A DNA stretch of 64,000 nt from Klebsormidium nitens (taxonomy: Eukaryota > Streptophyta > Klebsormidiophyceae > Klebsormidiales > Klebsormidiaceae): assembly GCA_000708835.1 (NCBI GenBank), contig DF237355.1:1-64000 (forward strand), given 5' to 3'. The notes beneath the pieces were generated by a model. It did not search any database, was not told the DNA's origin, and saw only the letters and a list, made by a program, of their open reading frames with translations. Positions 1-11,700 of this stretch are shown piece by piece (the stretch's first letter is position 1; each line of letters starts with the position of its first letter). A program made the position numbers and the translations under genes.

Positions 1-303
1 AAGACTTCGGAACGCCACCTCTAATCTACCAACCAAACGCTATCCCGCAGAACCGGGACTAGCACCAAATCTACGACTCTAACTACTGGTGGTCTTCATC
101 GTCGCCGTCGACGCCTGAACGCCACCCAAATATCTTCTCGGTCGCCGGCCGCCGCGCGAAACTCCTTCCGCGCGCGCGCGGGCTCGCGTACAGCAGGGGA
201 TGACGAAGTGGCACTGTCCGCGAGGGGGTGACTCTTGGGCAGCACAGTAGGCCGGCTTGCCCAGGCTACTACCTCGGACAAATACAATCTTCGTCGATAC
301 ATA

Positions 304-330
304 CCGTAGTGCTACGGCCCTTTCACACCA
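304..330 (+). repeat. Left terminal inverted repeat
   Basis: It matches the reverse complement of 2957-2983 with two mismatches and is preceded by the dinucleotide TA. Confidence 0.8.
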
Positions 331-419
331 ATAATAATTATTTTTGACCAGGTGTGAAAAAAAAATTAATTATTCAGAGCCAAGTGTGAAATCAAAAAAG
401 TTGCAATAAAAATAATTGA

Positions 420-562
420 TTGATAACCCCCGGGTTCGAACCGGGTCTGGCGCAAAGCCAGAAGCACCAACTGCTGGTCACCTGTTTTTTTTTTTTCTTT
501 TTTTTCTTCTTTTTTTTCTTTTTTTTTTGTTTTTTTTTCTTTTTTGTTTTATGCTTTTCTTT
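420..562. repeat. Pol III B-box-like site followed by long pyrimidine tract
   Basis: A palindromic GGTTCGAACC (about 433-442), matching a pol III B box or tRNA T-loop, is followed 40 bp later by a T-rich tract (about 485-552) interrupted by single C. It lies inside the transposon's left end. No matching A box or cloverleaf was found. Confidence 0.35.
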
Positions 563-673
563 CAAAGCCAATTCAGAAACATTTCTTCCGGACCCCCCCC
601 CTTCCTAGGCCCCGTCTGCAAACCCCCTCCTGAACCCTACCCGCCATCCAATTTGAATCTGCAGAGAAGCTTG

Positions 674-1077
674 CTACTCCAGCTCAAAGGCATCAGCATC
701 TAGCTCCTCATCCCAATCAGCCTGCCACTCCCCCAAAACCATGTCCTCAAGCTCATCACGCTCCTCCAAACACTCTGCCATCACCTGCAGCATGGTTGCT
801 GCCCCCTCATGCTGCTCAATGATCTCCGCGTCCCCCTCAGGCCCAGCACCCAAGTCAACCTCAAGTTGCTCTCGAGCCAGCAGCCCCCTATTCAGGCACT
901 CCGAAAGCGCGCGCGACTGGAATGCAAGATCATGAATCTCGCCCATCCTGCACTTGCCCCACCCCTTCCGGATCATCTCTTTCTCCTTACAGAGATCCTC
1001 CCAGGCAACCCTAAGCCACCCCATAAACTTCTCGCGCAACTCCTTCATCCCCAATGTGACCTTCACAGCTTCACCCT
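674..1077 (-). pseudogene. Out-of-frame C-terminal tail of the transposase
   Basis: This open stretch includes the sequences EKEMIRKGWGKCRMG and FQSRALSECL, which resemble the C-terminal tail that follows the last catalytic Asp in DDE_1 transposases. It joins the main transposase frame if one G is added to the homopolymer next to 1080. Its end is acidic (Asp/Glu-rich). It has no start of its own in a sensible context, so it is read as part of a broken gene. Confidence 0.7.
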
Positions 1078-2649
1078 CTACCCCCCCTCGATCTGAGCTG
1101 CCACCTCAGCAGCCTGCCAGGAGTTAAACTGCTGGCGGAAGCGGTGCTTGAATGGCCTCTGAAGCACCACATCTGCTGGCTGCAACTTCCCTGTGCAGTT
1201 AGCTGGAACAAACAGCACCTTCACGAGGGGGAACCTCTCTGCCATGTTCCCCAAAAACTCCGCCGACTTGTGAACTTTCCAGCAGTCCACCAACCAGATC
1301 ATCTTCTGAACAAGAGCATTCCGCCCCAACTCTGCACACTTCTTTGCATGCCAGGGAACGAGCACCCGCTCAACAAACCACATTGAGGTCTCCTGGTTTG
1401 ACCAGTGGTTTGCTGAGTGGGTCAGGTCAAAACCCTTCGCCTTTGCAATTGTTGCCTCAACCCCCTGTGGCTCAACCGCTGACGTCTTCCCCTCAAAGAC
1501 GCACTGCAAAGGCAGCACCTCCCCCCCTGCTGAAGAGCTTACGACACAGGTTATCTGCCGCTTATCCTCCTTCCCCAGAATCTTAACCTCCTTCACATTT
1601 TTCTGCTCGTAAGTGAGATCTGAGGACGGGCGCAAGTGAACTCCCGTCTGATCTGAGTTCACCACGAGCTCAGGGGGGATATTGTCCTTATAGCAAATGG
1701 CCGCAATGCGGAAGGCCATGTCATCCCCTTGCTGCTCCCAGTCATCAGGGAGCTTACTGGCGGCCGTGGTGGCCCTCCGCCAGGTCCACCCCAACCACCT
1801 ATTGGCAAACTTCCTGGAAAAGCTCCGAGAGACTTCAAACAACTGCCCCCCCTTGAGCCTCCGTTGCAACAACTCTGGGGCCAGCGCCTCAATCGTACCC
1901 CGGATGACAGACTGAATGATCGAGCTATCAACCGGCTGCCCCGCGTCTCGCATCCCTGTCAGGATTGCGAGAAGCTTCCGAAAAACCTCTGGATGACCCT
2001 TAAAGATCCCCCCAGGCTTTTCCATTTCCTTAGCCAGCCGGGCAGCCTTCTGAGCGTTAGAGCACCGCACTGCCTCTGCGTACCTTTCCCTTAGGGAGAA
2101 CTGGTTGGTTACGGGGTCCCTCTCAAACCAGGTTTTCATGCTCCCCAGCGTCAGCTTGTCATACACACTCCCCGAACGGCCAGGAACCCGAATGTGCTGC
2201 AGAGCATTGAGCGCATCATACAGACTTCTGGGGTGCTTCTTGACAGCAGCAGCAATTGGGGCCCAGAGGTCAGGGACAAACCAGTTGGTGTAGAATCCCC
2301 TGACCTTCTTTGCTGGAGGCGGTTGCGTGCCATCCCCCCCCCCATTCCCCCCGGCCGCCTCAGGAGTTGCGTCCCCCTCAACCCCTGGCACATTTGCCCT
2401 GGGAGCTTCCTCTGTCCTCTGAGGCACAAACAGGTGCTCTGGCTTGGCCTTCTTTGGCCGCCCAACTGGCCGCTTGGCTGCCAGACGACGACGCTCAAGT
2501 TCCTCCCTCTTCGCAGCAGCCTGAGCAAACCGCTCAGCGCTCCTCACAGCATCTCGTTTCCGTTGCTCCTCAAGCTCCTCCTTTGTTGCAACTTTGAAAA
2601 AGCTCGTGATGGTTGCCACAGGCCTCTTGGCGCCAACCTGAGCAGCCAT
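1078..2649 (-). CDS. DDE_1 (CENP-B/Tigger-type) transposase, frameshifted near the C terminus
   Basis: This is a 523-residue open frame from the ATG at 2649; the frame stays open upstream but has no ATG there. The N-terminal ~130 residues are basic and low complexity. They are followed by a helix-turn-helix DNA-binding region (SRSFSRKFANRWLGW) and then a DDE_1 catalytic core. The core shows the three acidic positions in context: NSDQTGVH, WLVDCWKVHKSAEF and LQPADVVLQRPFKH. The family cuts and pastes DNA between terminal inverted repeats. The frame ends at TAG immediately after a run of seven G (minus strand). The normal family tail continues in another frame at 674-1077, so this copy is truncated unless the run length is a sequencing error. 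Start choice is by first ATG; the family call is firm. Confidence 0.85.
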   Translation of the reverse strand: MAAQVGAKRPVATITSFFKVATKEELEEQRKRDAVRSAERFAQAAAKREELERRRLAAKRPVGRPKKAKPEHLFVPQRTEEAPRANVPGVEGDATPEAAGGNGGGDGTQPPPAKKVRGFYTNWFVPDLWAPIAAAVKKHPRSLYDALNALQHIRVPGRSGSVYDKLTLGSMKTWFERDPVTNQFSLRERYAEAVRCSNAQKAARLAKEMEKPGGIFKGHPEVFRKLLAILTGMRDAGQPVDSSIIQSVIRGTIEALAPELLQRRLKGGQLFEVSRSFSRKFANRWLGWTWRRATTAASKLPDDWEQQGDDMAFRIAAICYKDNIPPELVVNSDQTGVHLRPSSDLTYEQKNVKEVKILGKEDKRQITCVVSSSAGGEVLPLQCVFEGKTSAVEPQGVEATIAKAKGFDLTHSANHWSNQETSMWFVERVLVPWHAKKCAELGRNALVQKMIWLVDCWKVHKSAEFLGNMAERFPLVKVLFVPANCTGKLQPADVVLQRPFKHRFRQQFNSWQAAEVAAQIEGG

Positions 2650-2956
2650 CTTTCCTACGTTCTGTACGTTCTGTTCTACCGGAACTTGTAGGTAGACTTC
2701 ATTCAAGATGGCAAAGAAGGGCAAGCTGTTGTGCAGGCCAATTTGCCTGCTTTTGGCGCGAGATTCAGTTGCCAGTGACTGGCATTCATGCCCGTCGATC
2801 TGATCAAAACCCTGCCCAATGCCGTCGATGCTGGAAAACCATCATGAAACTTTTCACACTGGACACGGCTGGTGCGAAACCTTGAAAGTTGGAAAATAAT
2901 TGCTGGAGGCCCGCTGTGAAAAAAAAAAAGTGAAAAAATAATTGTTCACGAGGAGC

Positions 2957-2983
2957 TGGTGTGAAAGGGTCGTGGCACTACGG
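2957..2983 (-). repeat. Right terminal inverted repeat
   Basis: It is the reverse complement of 304-330 with two mismatches and is followed by the dinucleotide TA. Confidence 0.8.
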
Positions 2984-3222
2984 TATTACGGTACCTTGGA
3001 TTAGTCCATATTCGTGGGTTGTTAGCAGGCAAGGTAACTGTTCGTTTCATGGTCGACGAGATTGTCAACCAGCCAGTCAATGTGGGTGCAATTTTGCAAA
3101 GCCCAGGACGAATTCCTACCCTGCTACATAGTGCATCTTGCAAGCGCCAGTTGTTGCTCCTGAATCTTGTCAGCGAAGCCCCATGTCTGGACCTTTGGTG
3201 ACCTTCTCTGCTGCAGAAAAAA

Positions 3223-4278
3223 ATGGCATCAGCATCTGGAAAGCGCATCACAGTCGAAGCCTGTGGGTGGGCAAGGAAGCTGTCTCACTGGTGTTGGGCT
3301 GTGCTGGGCGGTGGCGCTTCCGGAGCTGCAGCCCAAAATGTGCTGCCGATCAGCGCTGTCCTATCTGCTAGCCATGCTATCCAGCAGCTTCCGTTGTACT
3401 GCATTGGGACTTTTCAGACACCCTCTTCGATTTTTGGATGGGGAGGGACTCCGCATTTTGGAACATCAGTAAACCAAGGGCAGATTACACCTGCTGCAGT
3501 GGTAGATTCTGGTGGCCATTTGAAGCAGGAAAGGGGGGAAATTCTTGAAAAGAGGGCAAATGAAGTTCCTCCTGCAGAACCTGTGTTAGTGAGTACGTCG
3601 GAAAGCCAAGTCAAGTTTTGCCCAAGTTGTCATCATTCCAAGCTGTGGGTCGATTTTGAGAAAACAGTCACGAGTATGGACGGGCAGACAGACATCTGCC
3701 GAGCATGCTTGGCTGTCTTGCGAGCAATGATTATGCAGAAAGAGCTGCATCATCTGAGGTTGAGTGCGACGGAAGCATGGGAGAAGGCCAAGGCTTGTAC
3801 GAAATGTGGGCTCACAAAGGAGTTGAGGGATTTTGCAAGGTCCTCTAAAGGCAAGCATCAGACGCATGTTTATTGCAGGGCATGCATTTCTGTATTAAAT
3901 CATGCCCGACCGCGGTATGCTCCAACTGACCAGGACCTGCGGTGCACTGTGTGCCGTGAGGTCAAAGCTGCCAATCAGTTTCGTCTATCCCCAGTATGTT
4001 TGACTGGGCGTTCGCCAACTTGCGCAAGTTGCAGCAAGACAATGGATATGCTCATGAGACAAAAAAGGGCAAAGGCAAGGATATACGTTCAGAGAGAAAC
4101 GAAGAAATGTACTGCCTGTGGCCAGCATAAACCAGTGTCCGAGTTCTACACCTGGGCCGGAGCGATGGATGGGTTGCAATCTTTATGTGGCGCATGTACA
4201 CATCTTGATAAGAAGAAGCGGTCCAACTTACGCAAAGTGAAAGAGGGTTGCAAAAATCAGGATTCAATTCAGCATTAA
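3223..4278 (+). CDS. Protein with four tandem Cys4 zinc-ribbon repeats
   Basis: A single open frame of 351 residues. Residues from about 130 to the end hold four repeats, each about 35-45 residues, built as CxxC ... K/xxF ... CxxC. The four CxxC openings are CPSC, CTKC, CTVC and CTAC, and the closing pairs are CRAC, CRAC, CASC and CGAC. The last repeat (KPVSEFYTWAGAMDGLQSLC) has the DGL-C layout common in small zinc-ribbon proteins of algae and phages. Each repeat should bind one zinc ion; nucleic acid binding is a guess. The first ~125 residues are low complexity and may be a targeting region or partly non-coding. No signal for introns is needed. The start is uncertain. Confidence 0.6.
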   Translation: MASASGKRITVEACGWARKLSHWCWAVLGGGASGAAAQNVLPISAVLSASHAIQQLPLYCIGTFQTPSSIFGWGGTPHFGTSVNQGQITPAAVVDSGGHLKQERGEILEKRANEVPPAEPVLVSTSESQVKFCPSCHHSKLWVDFEKTVTSMDGQTDICRACLAVLRAMIMQKELHHLRLSATEAWEKAKACTKCGLTKELRDFARSSKGKHQTHVYCRACISVLNHARPRYAPTDQDLRCTVCREVKAANQFRLSPVCLTGRSPTCASCSKTMDMLMRQKRAKARIYVQRETKKCTACGQHKPVSEFYTWAGAMDGLQSLCGACTHLDKKKRSNLRKVKEGCKNQDSIQH

Positions 4279-5785
4279 TATTGGGGAGCGTCAGCTCCAC
4301 CTCGCCTTGAACGGCGCTTCCTAGTTGAGCAAGTGGATCCTTGGGGCCTGAATGAGATTTGAAAGGTCCAGAAGGTATCGAGGGCTGGGCTGGACTCGAC
4401 TGTGTGGAGGGCTTACTTTAATGTTGAGCTCTGTTGAACTTCCGCATCAGCAGTCGCTGGCAGTGCAGTCTTAGTGCGGTGGAGATTGTAGACGTCAGGC
4501 GCAATTTCCCGCGGCTCTTCCAATTTCCTCTTGATAGGACATTACGAATTTAAGACATCAGCGTCATTTTCACGTTGTCCTAGGTGAGCACAAAACTTGA
4601 ATACGCCTTGATTGTTTCCTCGTTGCTTCAGGTTCTTTAGCAAGCTCTTTGCTTTCACAATATTGCATTGAGGGTTTACGGAGTGTTGCAGTATTCCCCT
4701 GGCAATCGTACATAAGTAGATGTTGGCAGCTGAGAGAATACGGCACATAAGCACATGATAAAGACAAAAACACGTGATACATACCTCCTGCAGTGGCTAT
4801 TCAGCGTATTGGATTCGAGGATATGTTGCATAGCTAGACCGCTTCAAGCAGGCGTTCAGATCTAGCACAGAGCTTGTTCATACTTAAAGCTCCTTGTGCT
4901 TACCGCAAGCGCTCCAAGTCATCAAGCAGAAGTAGGCTAAGGAAGTGAACAAGCTTGATGACAAAGTACACTATGAAAGCAATTTCGTTGCATCAATCCG
5001 AATCTCGACGGAGCTCTGCATGATCCAATCTCACTAAAAGTTTGCTTGAATTATAGATGTTACATGTGTAGTTAGGTCCAACTGTAAAGCGGACCATCAC
5101 AATGCAATGTTTTCTAACTTGAAGTGTGTTCCAAAGTTCAATGCCGACAAAACAAGGATCGATAAGGGCAAGCTGCGTCGATGGTGGTAACTTAGAAGAA
5201 GACAATAAGCGGGACGGTCTCTAGAGTTCACTGACGTATGCGCGGTTGGCCGGGCATGCGCATGCTCGAGTTACAGGATACATATAACCTCATGGTGTTC
5301 AAAGTATGAACATGAATGCAGGTCCATGTACGTGCAGTTTTGCAATCACACAGCTCATATCGAGCATGTTCATGATCGGATGTAATTGCAACTTATTTAT
5401 AGAGCTAGCACGGCAGCTATATACAAAAAGAACAAAATGTGTCTGATGATGGACGATCGTGATGGCGACTTCATCTGGCACACAACAAAACAGTGCACGC
5501 TTCATGCCCAAAATACATACTAAAATAAGAGCATGTAGAGTTTTCGATCTCGGTATTGGGGCCACTTACAATGATCAGGGGGGTTGAGAACAAGATTCTA
5601 ACAAGGATAATCGGCCTCATTAGACAGTTTAATCCGTTAAGGAAGCTCAAGGTAGGTTCACTAAGGGGATTCAAGAACGTCAAGCTAGCATCTGCACAGA
5701 TTCTTATCCAATTGGGCAAGACTGCAATTTAGTTACTGATCTTTGCGAGCAATTGCGTGGGGCCTAGTTGAAGCTTTTGATTCAT
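4279..5785. other. Intergenic stretch, nothing recognised
   Basis: About 1.5 kb between the zinc-ribbon gene and the 3' end of the carrier gene. Only short frames without family motifs are present. It presumably holds the two 3' untranslated regions, since the genes end tail to tail. Confidence 0.5.
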
Positions 5786-8700
5786 CTACTCAGGATCTAC
5801 GAGCTCCCCTCGGATGCTTCCATCCTGTTGTGTCGATCGATGCAGCATGTACTTGACGACCTCATAGAAGGACACCACGATACCCACAGACGGGCCCGCA
5901 CGGCCCATCCTTGGTCCCGCACCAGTAAAAAGACCACGGATGCCTTCTCGCCTGCAAATACGGCCCCAATTGTGTCAAGGCCTCGATTAACAGGCCCGAT
6001 GACGTCTAGGCAGGCTTTGAGGTGCATCCATGCTTCTGCAAAGTTGACCGCCTGATTCTCATTCGGCAACCTAGGAGACCCGTATCCAGACTCGTTTAAG
6101 CAAGTCGCTCAACGGACGATTGAAACACCCAAAAGCCCATCCGACGATTGGATGGGTGTCTAGGAGCGCAAGACCACTTAAGCGACCATATATAGCAGAG
6201 CTCTCGTGATTGCTGGAATCGTAGCATACGCGGAAGAAGCCAAAAACCAGACGACGGAGCGTTAAGAGGCTAGAGCCCTCACCTATACACCTGCTTCAGC
6301 GTTTGCCACGTGTTCATCTTCCGCGCCTGCTCAGGATCCATCTGCAAGACGAGAAGCGGCTGTCAAAAGCACTGTTACCTTGGCGGCAAGCACGATGATT
6401 GATTTCAAGTGTGACGCGACTTCTGCCGCCATACTAAGAAGGGCGTGACGCAAGCCAGTAACCACGCAGCCTCGGCAAAGGGTTCCGTATCCAAGATACA
6501 TACGGTGTAGACGCGAATGTTACATGCCTCGTCGGATTCTCAATGAAGCCCAAGATCTCAAACTCGCCGCCGAAGTACAAGTCAAAGAGATATTTACACA
6601 CGTCTTCTGCAACGGCTGTGGCAGCACTGTGAGACGGGTGACCATCTTTTCGAGAACGCGATTCCTTGCATGACGGACGAGACTCCCCAGTCCCGAAGCA
6701 ACGAGCATAGACCAACTTTCAAAAGCCAACAGGACAATGTGCGTCCAGTACGTCAAACCGAGCTAGCAGCTTGGCATCGACAGCAGTGCTGACGACAGAC
6801 CGGCGGAAACGGAACCAGCTCTCTAAGAAGCACCCAACATTTTGTGGAGCGTTCTTCGACGAGATCTACTTTCAAATATAAAACCACATGGTACACGGCT
6901 TTGCCTGCATACTTGTCTGAGACAGTCCATTAATAACTGCATCCGGCTGTCAGGTCATTTCGGAATTTGTGAATCAACATCTACGTACCAGAGGCGCTAC
7001 AAAGGAGTGGAGTCGCTCCCTCGGCAGAGTGACCCGACTATACAGGGAAAGAACCACAAAGTCACAACGGCAAACGGAATGCTTCGCACTTGTCCGCTCA
7101 CCTCGATCTGCCTCAGCGTTTTGGCAACGTCCAACGGGCACGTGACCAGCCCAGCCAGCGAGCCCGCGATCAGCCCGGCCGTAAAATTGGCGGAGACAAT
7201 GGTTGCCGGCCCCGGGTCCGGTCCTCCACTGTACTCCAAAAGCTTTCGTCGAATCTGTGCGGCGAGCAGCAAACAAAGTTTTGGAAAAGAAAGAAGCACG
7301 AAAACAAAAGACAGTAAAAGCGTTCTTTGGAGGTGTTGAAAAATGTTTCGTCGTTGAACGCGGATTGGAACTCAAGACCAGGGTTCCCGTTTGGGGTCAT
7401 CCTGAAACCACTTTGAAGGCTGTCCGACAGCAATCGCGCTTCTTAATTGAAACCACGTTGAAGGTCTCAAAAGGCCTTCTAGACTGCGCGCAACTCCTGA
7501 GACTTTCAAAACATCCTCGAGCACTGAACAACTTACAAGGAAACAAACCTCACTGCAAGTCCTCATGCTCGGACTCGTCCATCGAACACGTAAAGCAATA
7601 ACGTAGTCCACTAATGATGGAAAAAGGAGAACACAGGAAGCACTGGAAACAACCAGATTCTATCTTGCCATGGTTAGTGGAAGAAAACCACGGACGAGTG
7701 TGTGACCGAGCGTAATGGAGTTCTGTTCAACGTGAGCCGCCCACAGAATCGGGTTTGCCGAGTGCCGGTTAGAGCTCAGGGTTAGCGTGGAACGCGCGTG
7801 AAGCTAGCGACGTGCTTACTGGTTCTAGAGTACCCCAGCAGATGGCCGAGAAGGGCACATCGCGAGCTAGCTGCACGCCTACCCCGGCCCAAAGCGCTCT
7901 AATCTTTAGCACTGCAAAAGACCAGTGACGGGTTAACATCTAAACAACCAGGTTGCAAAGACCTTGACCAACTTTGAAAGTTTTTGGCTCGAGAATCTAG
8001 CCTGCAAGTAAAACCGAGGTTAGGCGTGTTAGCTTTCAGAGTTATTAAAAGAAGTGCTAAAACGTACCGCTACACGTGATCCTAATTAAGTGGGGTGTTG
8101 GGTTAAATAAAACGGGTTAGTAATGGAAGTGAAGGTAACCACGGTTAGGAAAGCTGGGGTTTTGCAATCGGAAGCGGTCTTACGGGCTCCAGCAGCGACC
8201 AGCAAATCGCTGTGAAGGGGACGTCCCGCGCCATGTTGGCGCCCACGCCCGTCCATAAGACCGAAACCCTGCCAACTGTAGGAGGGAAAACTGTAGATAT
8301 TCCTGATAATGTAGCACAACCAGAGCGGTGACGTTTTCCTCCTTGAAGAAGATGAAGCAGTGAGAGTCTCGTACGATTGAGCAGGAGCAGAGCGTTGGCA
8401 TTTCGGACTCGTTGGGAAGCTAAAAGTGCGGTGCGTGCCTTTTGAGATACACACGGGGACTCATTGAGATACACACGGGGACTCAATGACAAAGAAGAGC
8501 GGGTGAGAAAAAGGATACTCTAGAAGCCATCTCAACTTCAGAGCGTTTCCTTAGAAAGAATGAGAGCGGTTTTGTTTTTGTCAAATTCGTAGGTGGCAAC
8601 GGACGAGCTCACCACCTAAGTCCGTCCTTCTGAGACGCCAACACTCTCTGCTCGACATCATCCGACGTTTGATCACCTTTTCACAATTACTTCGCTAAAA

Positions 8701-11700
8701 TCGCGAGCCGTTTCCGAAGGAGAATCCAAATAAGAGTCTCCCAACCAAGGTAAGTTCGGAAATCCCCATACTAGTTCGTCCTCTCACCGTTGCTGCCAGG
8801 ACCCTCTCGGACGCTGTGGACGGCTTCCAATAGCGTCCCGCTTATACCCTTCGGCTTTACACCGGGTCGGTCCGCCTTCTGAGCCTGAGAAGCAGCGTGG
8901 CGAGGTCAGATACGAGGCCTTCCGATGTTAAAATCAGTGAACGAAGAGTATGGACTCTTAGCCAATCATCCGTCCCGCCTAAAGTTCCACTCCTGAGATC
9001 GACGGCCAAGGTTGCTCGGTCATCATATCTGGACCGTCGATACGAGGAGCTATCAAGGAAAGAGGTCCGTGGGGCTTTGCTGGTAATTCGAGTTCATTCC
9101 CAGTCACCGCCGTGCAAACATGAGTCCTTCTTTGCTTAGAAAGATACAAGTGAGGATCGGTCAGACGCAGGTGCAATCAAAGTGTTAAGTCGTCATTGAA
9201 TCTCATAATCGGTAAAACTCGAAGGTCGAGGGTCGAAGGTCGGTCAGACAGCAAATACAGCCGCTCAAGGACGAAGTTAACGCCTCTTTCGTAGCACAGG
9301 TGTAATAGAGAGTGCAAAGACAGGGCAGAGAGGATCACGAAGAACGAGTGCTCATTTATAGCTCACCTGCATTCTCGTCCTGACGAGCTCTAAGGGGGAG
9401 CAGATGAGAACGGCCACCGATCTGGAGGCGGCCCCCGCCAAGAATGGCGCGTATGGCCCCAGCTGCGTTTCCCGCTCTAGTTTTTCCCGGAAAATGTCGT
9501 ACAGTGGCATGTAAATTCCCACCTGTGGGGATTTCAAAGGATTGGCATTCTCGAGCAATAGGGACTTTTGAACGGCAGTAGGGGATGCGGATATGGGAAC
9601 AAGGGAAGCACCATTATGGAGAGAGACCTTCGAACTGGGAAACCTGCCTCTAGTACTCGAAGCGGTTAATTCGTTCGACAGGTATCTGAGCAAAAGGGTG
9701 ACTCGTTCGACGGGCATGGCTCAGATAGAGCTAGACCGGAGCCACATCCAGCGCCCCCTTCGCTTTTAAGACAACTAGCTGCTCTCAGCCAGAGACAAGT
9801 AGCTGCTCTTAGCCATAACATGAGGCGCAAACGGACACGGATAGGCAAAAGCAGCCAGAGAAATGCGCCCCGACCAGAGAATGGTGACTATTTCCAGAGC
9901 TAGTGAGTACGAGGAGCCAACTCACCGTTGGGACGGCAATCGCTAAGCCAGCGCCCGTACCACGCCAGAGTTGGAAGAAGCCCTCCTGCAAAGCACGAGA
10001 TGAGCTTCTCAGTATAACATTCCGAGCAGGAGACCCGAGCCAAAGCCTCTTGAAATCCGTTCTTCGGATTCTGAGACAGACTCGACTGAAAAGTGAAGCG
10101 AATGCGTTGGACAATAAGTGGTCCAACTGTGCACGTTGTCTTGGCTACCTACACAATCATATTGAAACGTAGCCGAAGCCGGCGACGAGAGCCCGCAAGC
10201 GGGGAAATTATTCTGACTTTCTTAAAGCAGTCGAAGCTTAATCAAAAACCGAAACCAATCTCAACATTCGCGAGACCAACTTCGAACCGGGTCAAGAGCC
10301 CCATACTTGCCAATCAACTCTGAGGCTCAACGATCCACACAAGATGTTGACAAATATGCTTGCCTGGCGCACGACTTTGTACATGACGTCCCAAGTGCTA
10401 GTGTAGGAGTAACACTTGGGGGAACATAGTGGAGGTAGCTCTGCATTCCCCAACCGCGGACAAGCTCTCGGACAGTTCTGGTCTGCCAGCAACTGCAAGC
10501 ACCAATGCAATCGGTTCGTTGTTTGTTTGAAAAAAGCGTTCATTCAAAATCATCTCAAATCTGGATTCTGTTCAAGGGTTTGTTCCAGGTTCGATTTAAT
10601 TGAGCGCAAGATGACCGAATCGATCGGTACTGTCAGCAGACAACAAAGCTTTCGCGACATTTCTGGTCTGCCGGCAACCGCAATTTCAATCAAGGGTTAT
10701 TTGATGATCTCGAGCCAATCCCAGATTTTAAACTGCGGAAAACGATATGCCACGCATTTGTAGCCAAGCCTCTAACATGGACTACCTCAGATTGAGAGCC
10801 AACCTGATCCAGCCAGGATACACTAGAAAGACGATGCGTCAGGTCAAATGTACGTTTAGGCTTCGTGGGAATGTTACCATCCAATCAATCCAGAGCATCG
10901 GGAATCTGACAACACTCACACTTTCAATTGCTGGATTTGTGTTCCTAAAGTTCCAGGTGGGGTGGGGGTCTGGTCGCCCAGCCGCTTGTGCTTGGAGGCG
11001 TGTCTGTGACGAGTAGGAGAATATCTTGTCAGCGCAGGTGGTCATTTTAGAGGTCGAATGAGATGGTCATATCCTTCTGCGTCTGTCGTAGAACCTTGAA
11101 ATCGTCAGCTTCAGCTCAAACAGGTAAGGAGCTCACTCAGCTCACTCAGCTCGCGCCAGGACAAATCGAATTTTGATGATGTGAAAGGAGGCCTGTAAGT
11201 ACCATAATCTCGCCCATGCTGACTTTTTTTCAATATTATGACTGATTGTCAGAGGTGATAGCCAAAAAAAAGGTGCTTGTGGAGTCAGAGAGTATCTTTT
11301 TACCGACAGAGGACATCCTACACAAGTGCTGAAGCTTTTGAGGCACCACTGTCCGAATGCAGGATGTCATGGACACGTCAAGCAGACTGGCCCTGTTCCA
11401 GACGCAAACTTGACGCCAGAGCGCTGCGCAACATCAACAAGCTGACAAGCTTTCCAACAGAAGAACCCAGGCTTGCTCCTGAAATGATCCAACAAAGCCG
11501 AGCTTTCCAATTAGTAGAACCCAGGCTTGCTCTTAAATGACCCAAGAAAGCCTTTTCTCAGAAACTGAGAGAGCAACTTGCGGAGTCCAGAGTTGGTACA
11601 GAAGAAAAGTAATAGCCTGACCAAACAATCACACTCACACCAAGACGCGAGCAGCTTCTATGTTTTATGCACCACTCCCCCACGAACTTTATGTCAACCA

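Larger units (their letters stand above)
304..2983 (-). mobile_element. pogo/Tigger-like DNA transposon
   Basis: A 2.7-kb element is bounded by inverted repeats of about 27 bp (304-330 and 2957-2983, two mismatches) that start CCGTAGTG and include CCCTTTCACACCA. Each end is flanked by TA (302-303 and 2984-2985), the target duplication expected of Tc1/mariner/pogo elements. Inside, on the minus strand, lies a DDE_1-type transposase. AT-rich tracts with repeated GTGTGAAA motifs sit just inside both ends. The transposase is frameshifted, so this copy is probably not autonomous. Confidence 0.85.

Noticed and set aside
425-460. tRNA-like T arm (GGTTCGAACC)
   Set aside because: No acceptor stem, D arm or anticodon arm could be placed around it; most likely a chance or transposon-end B box.
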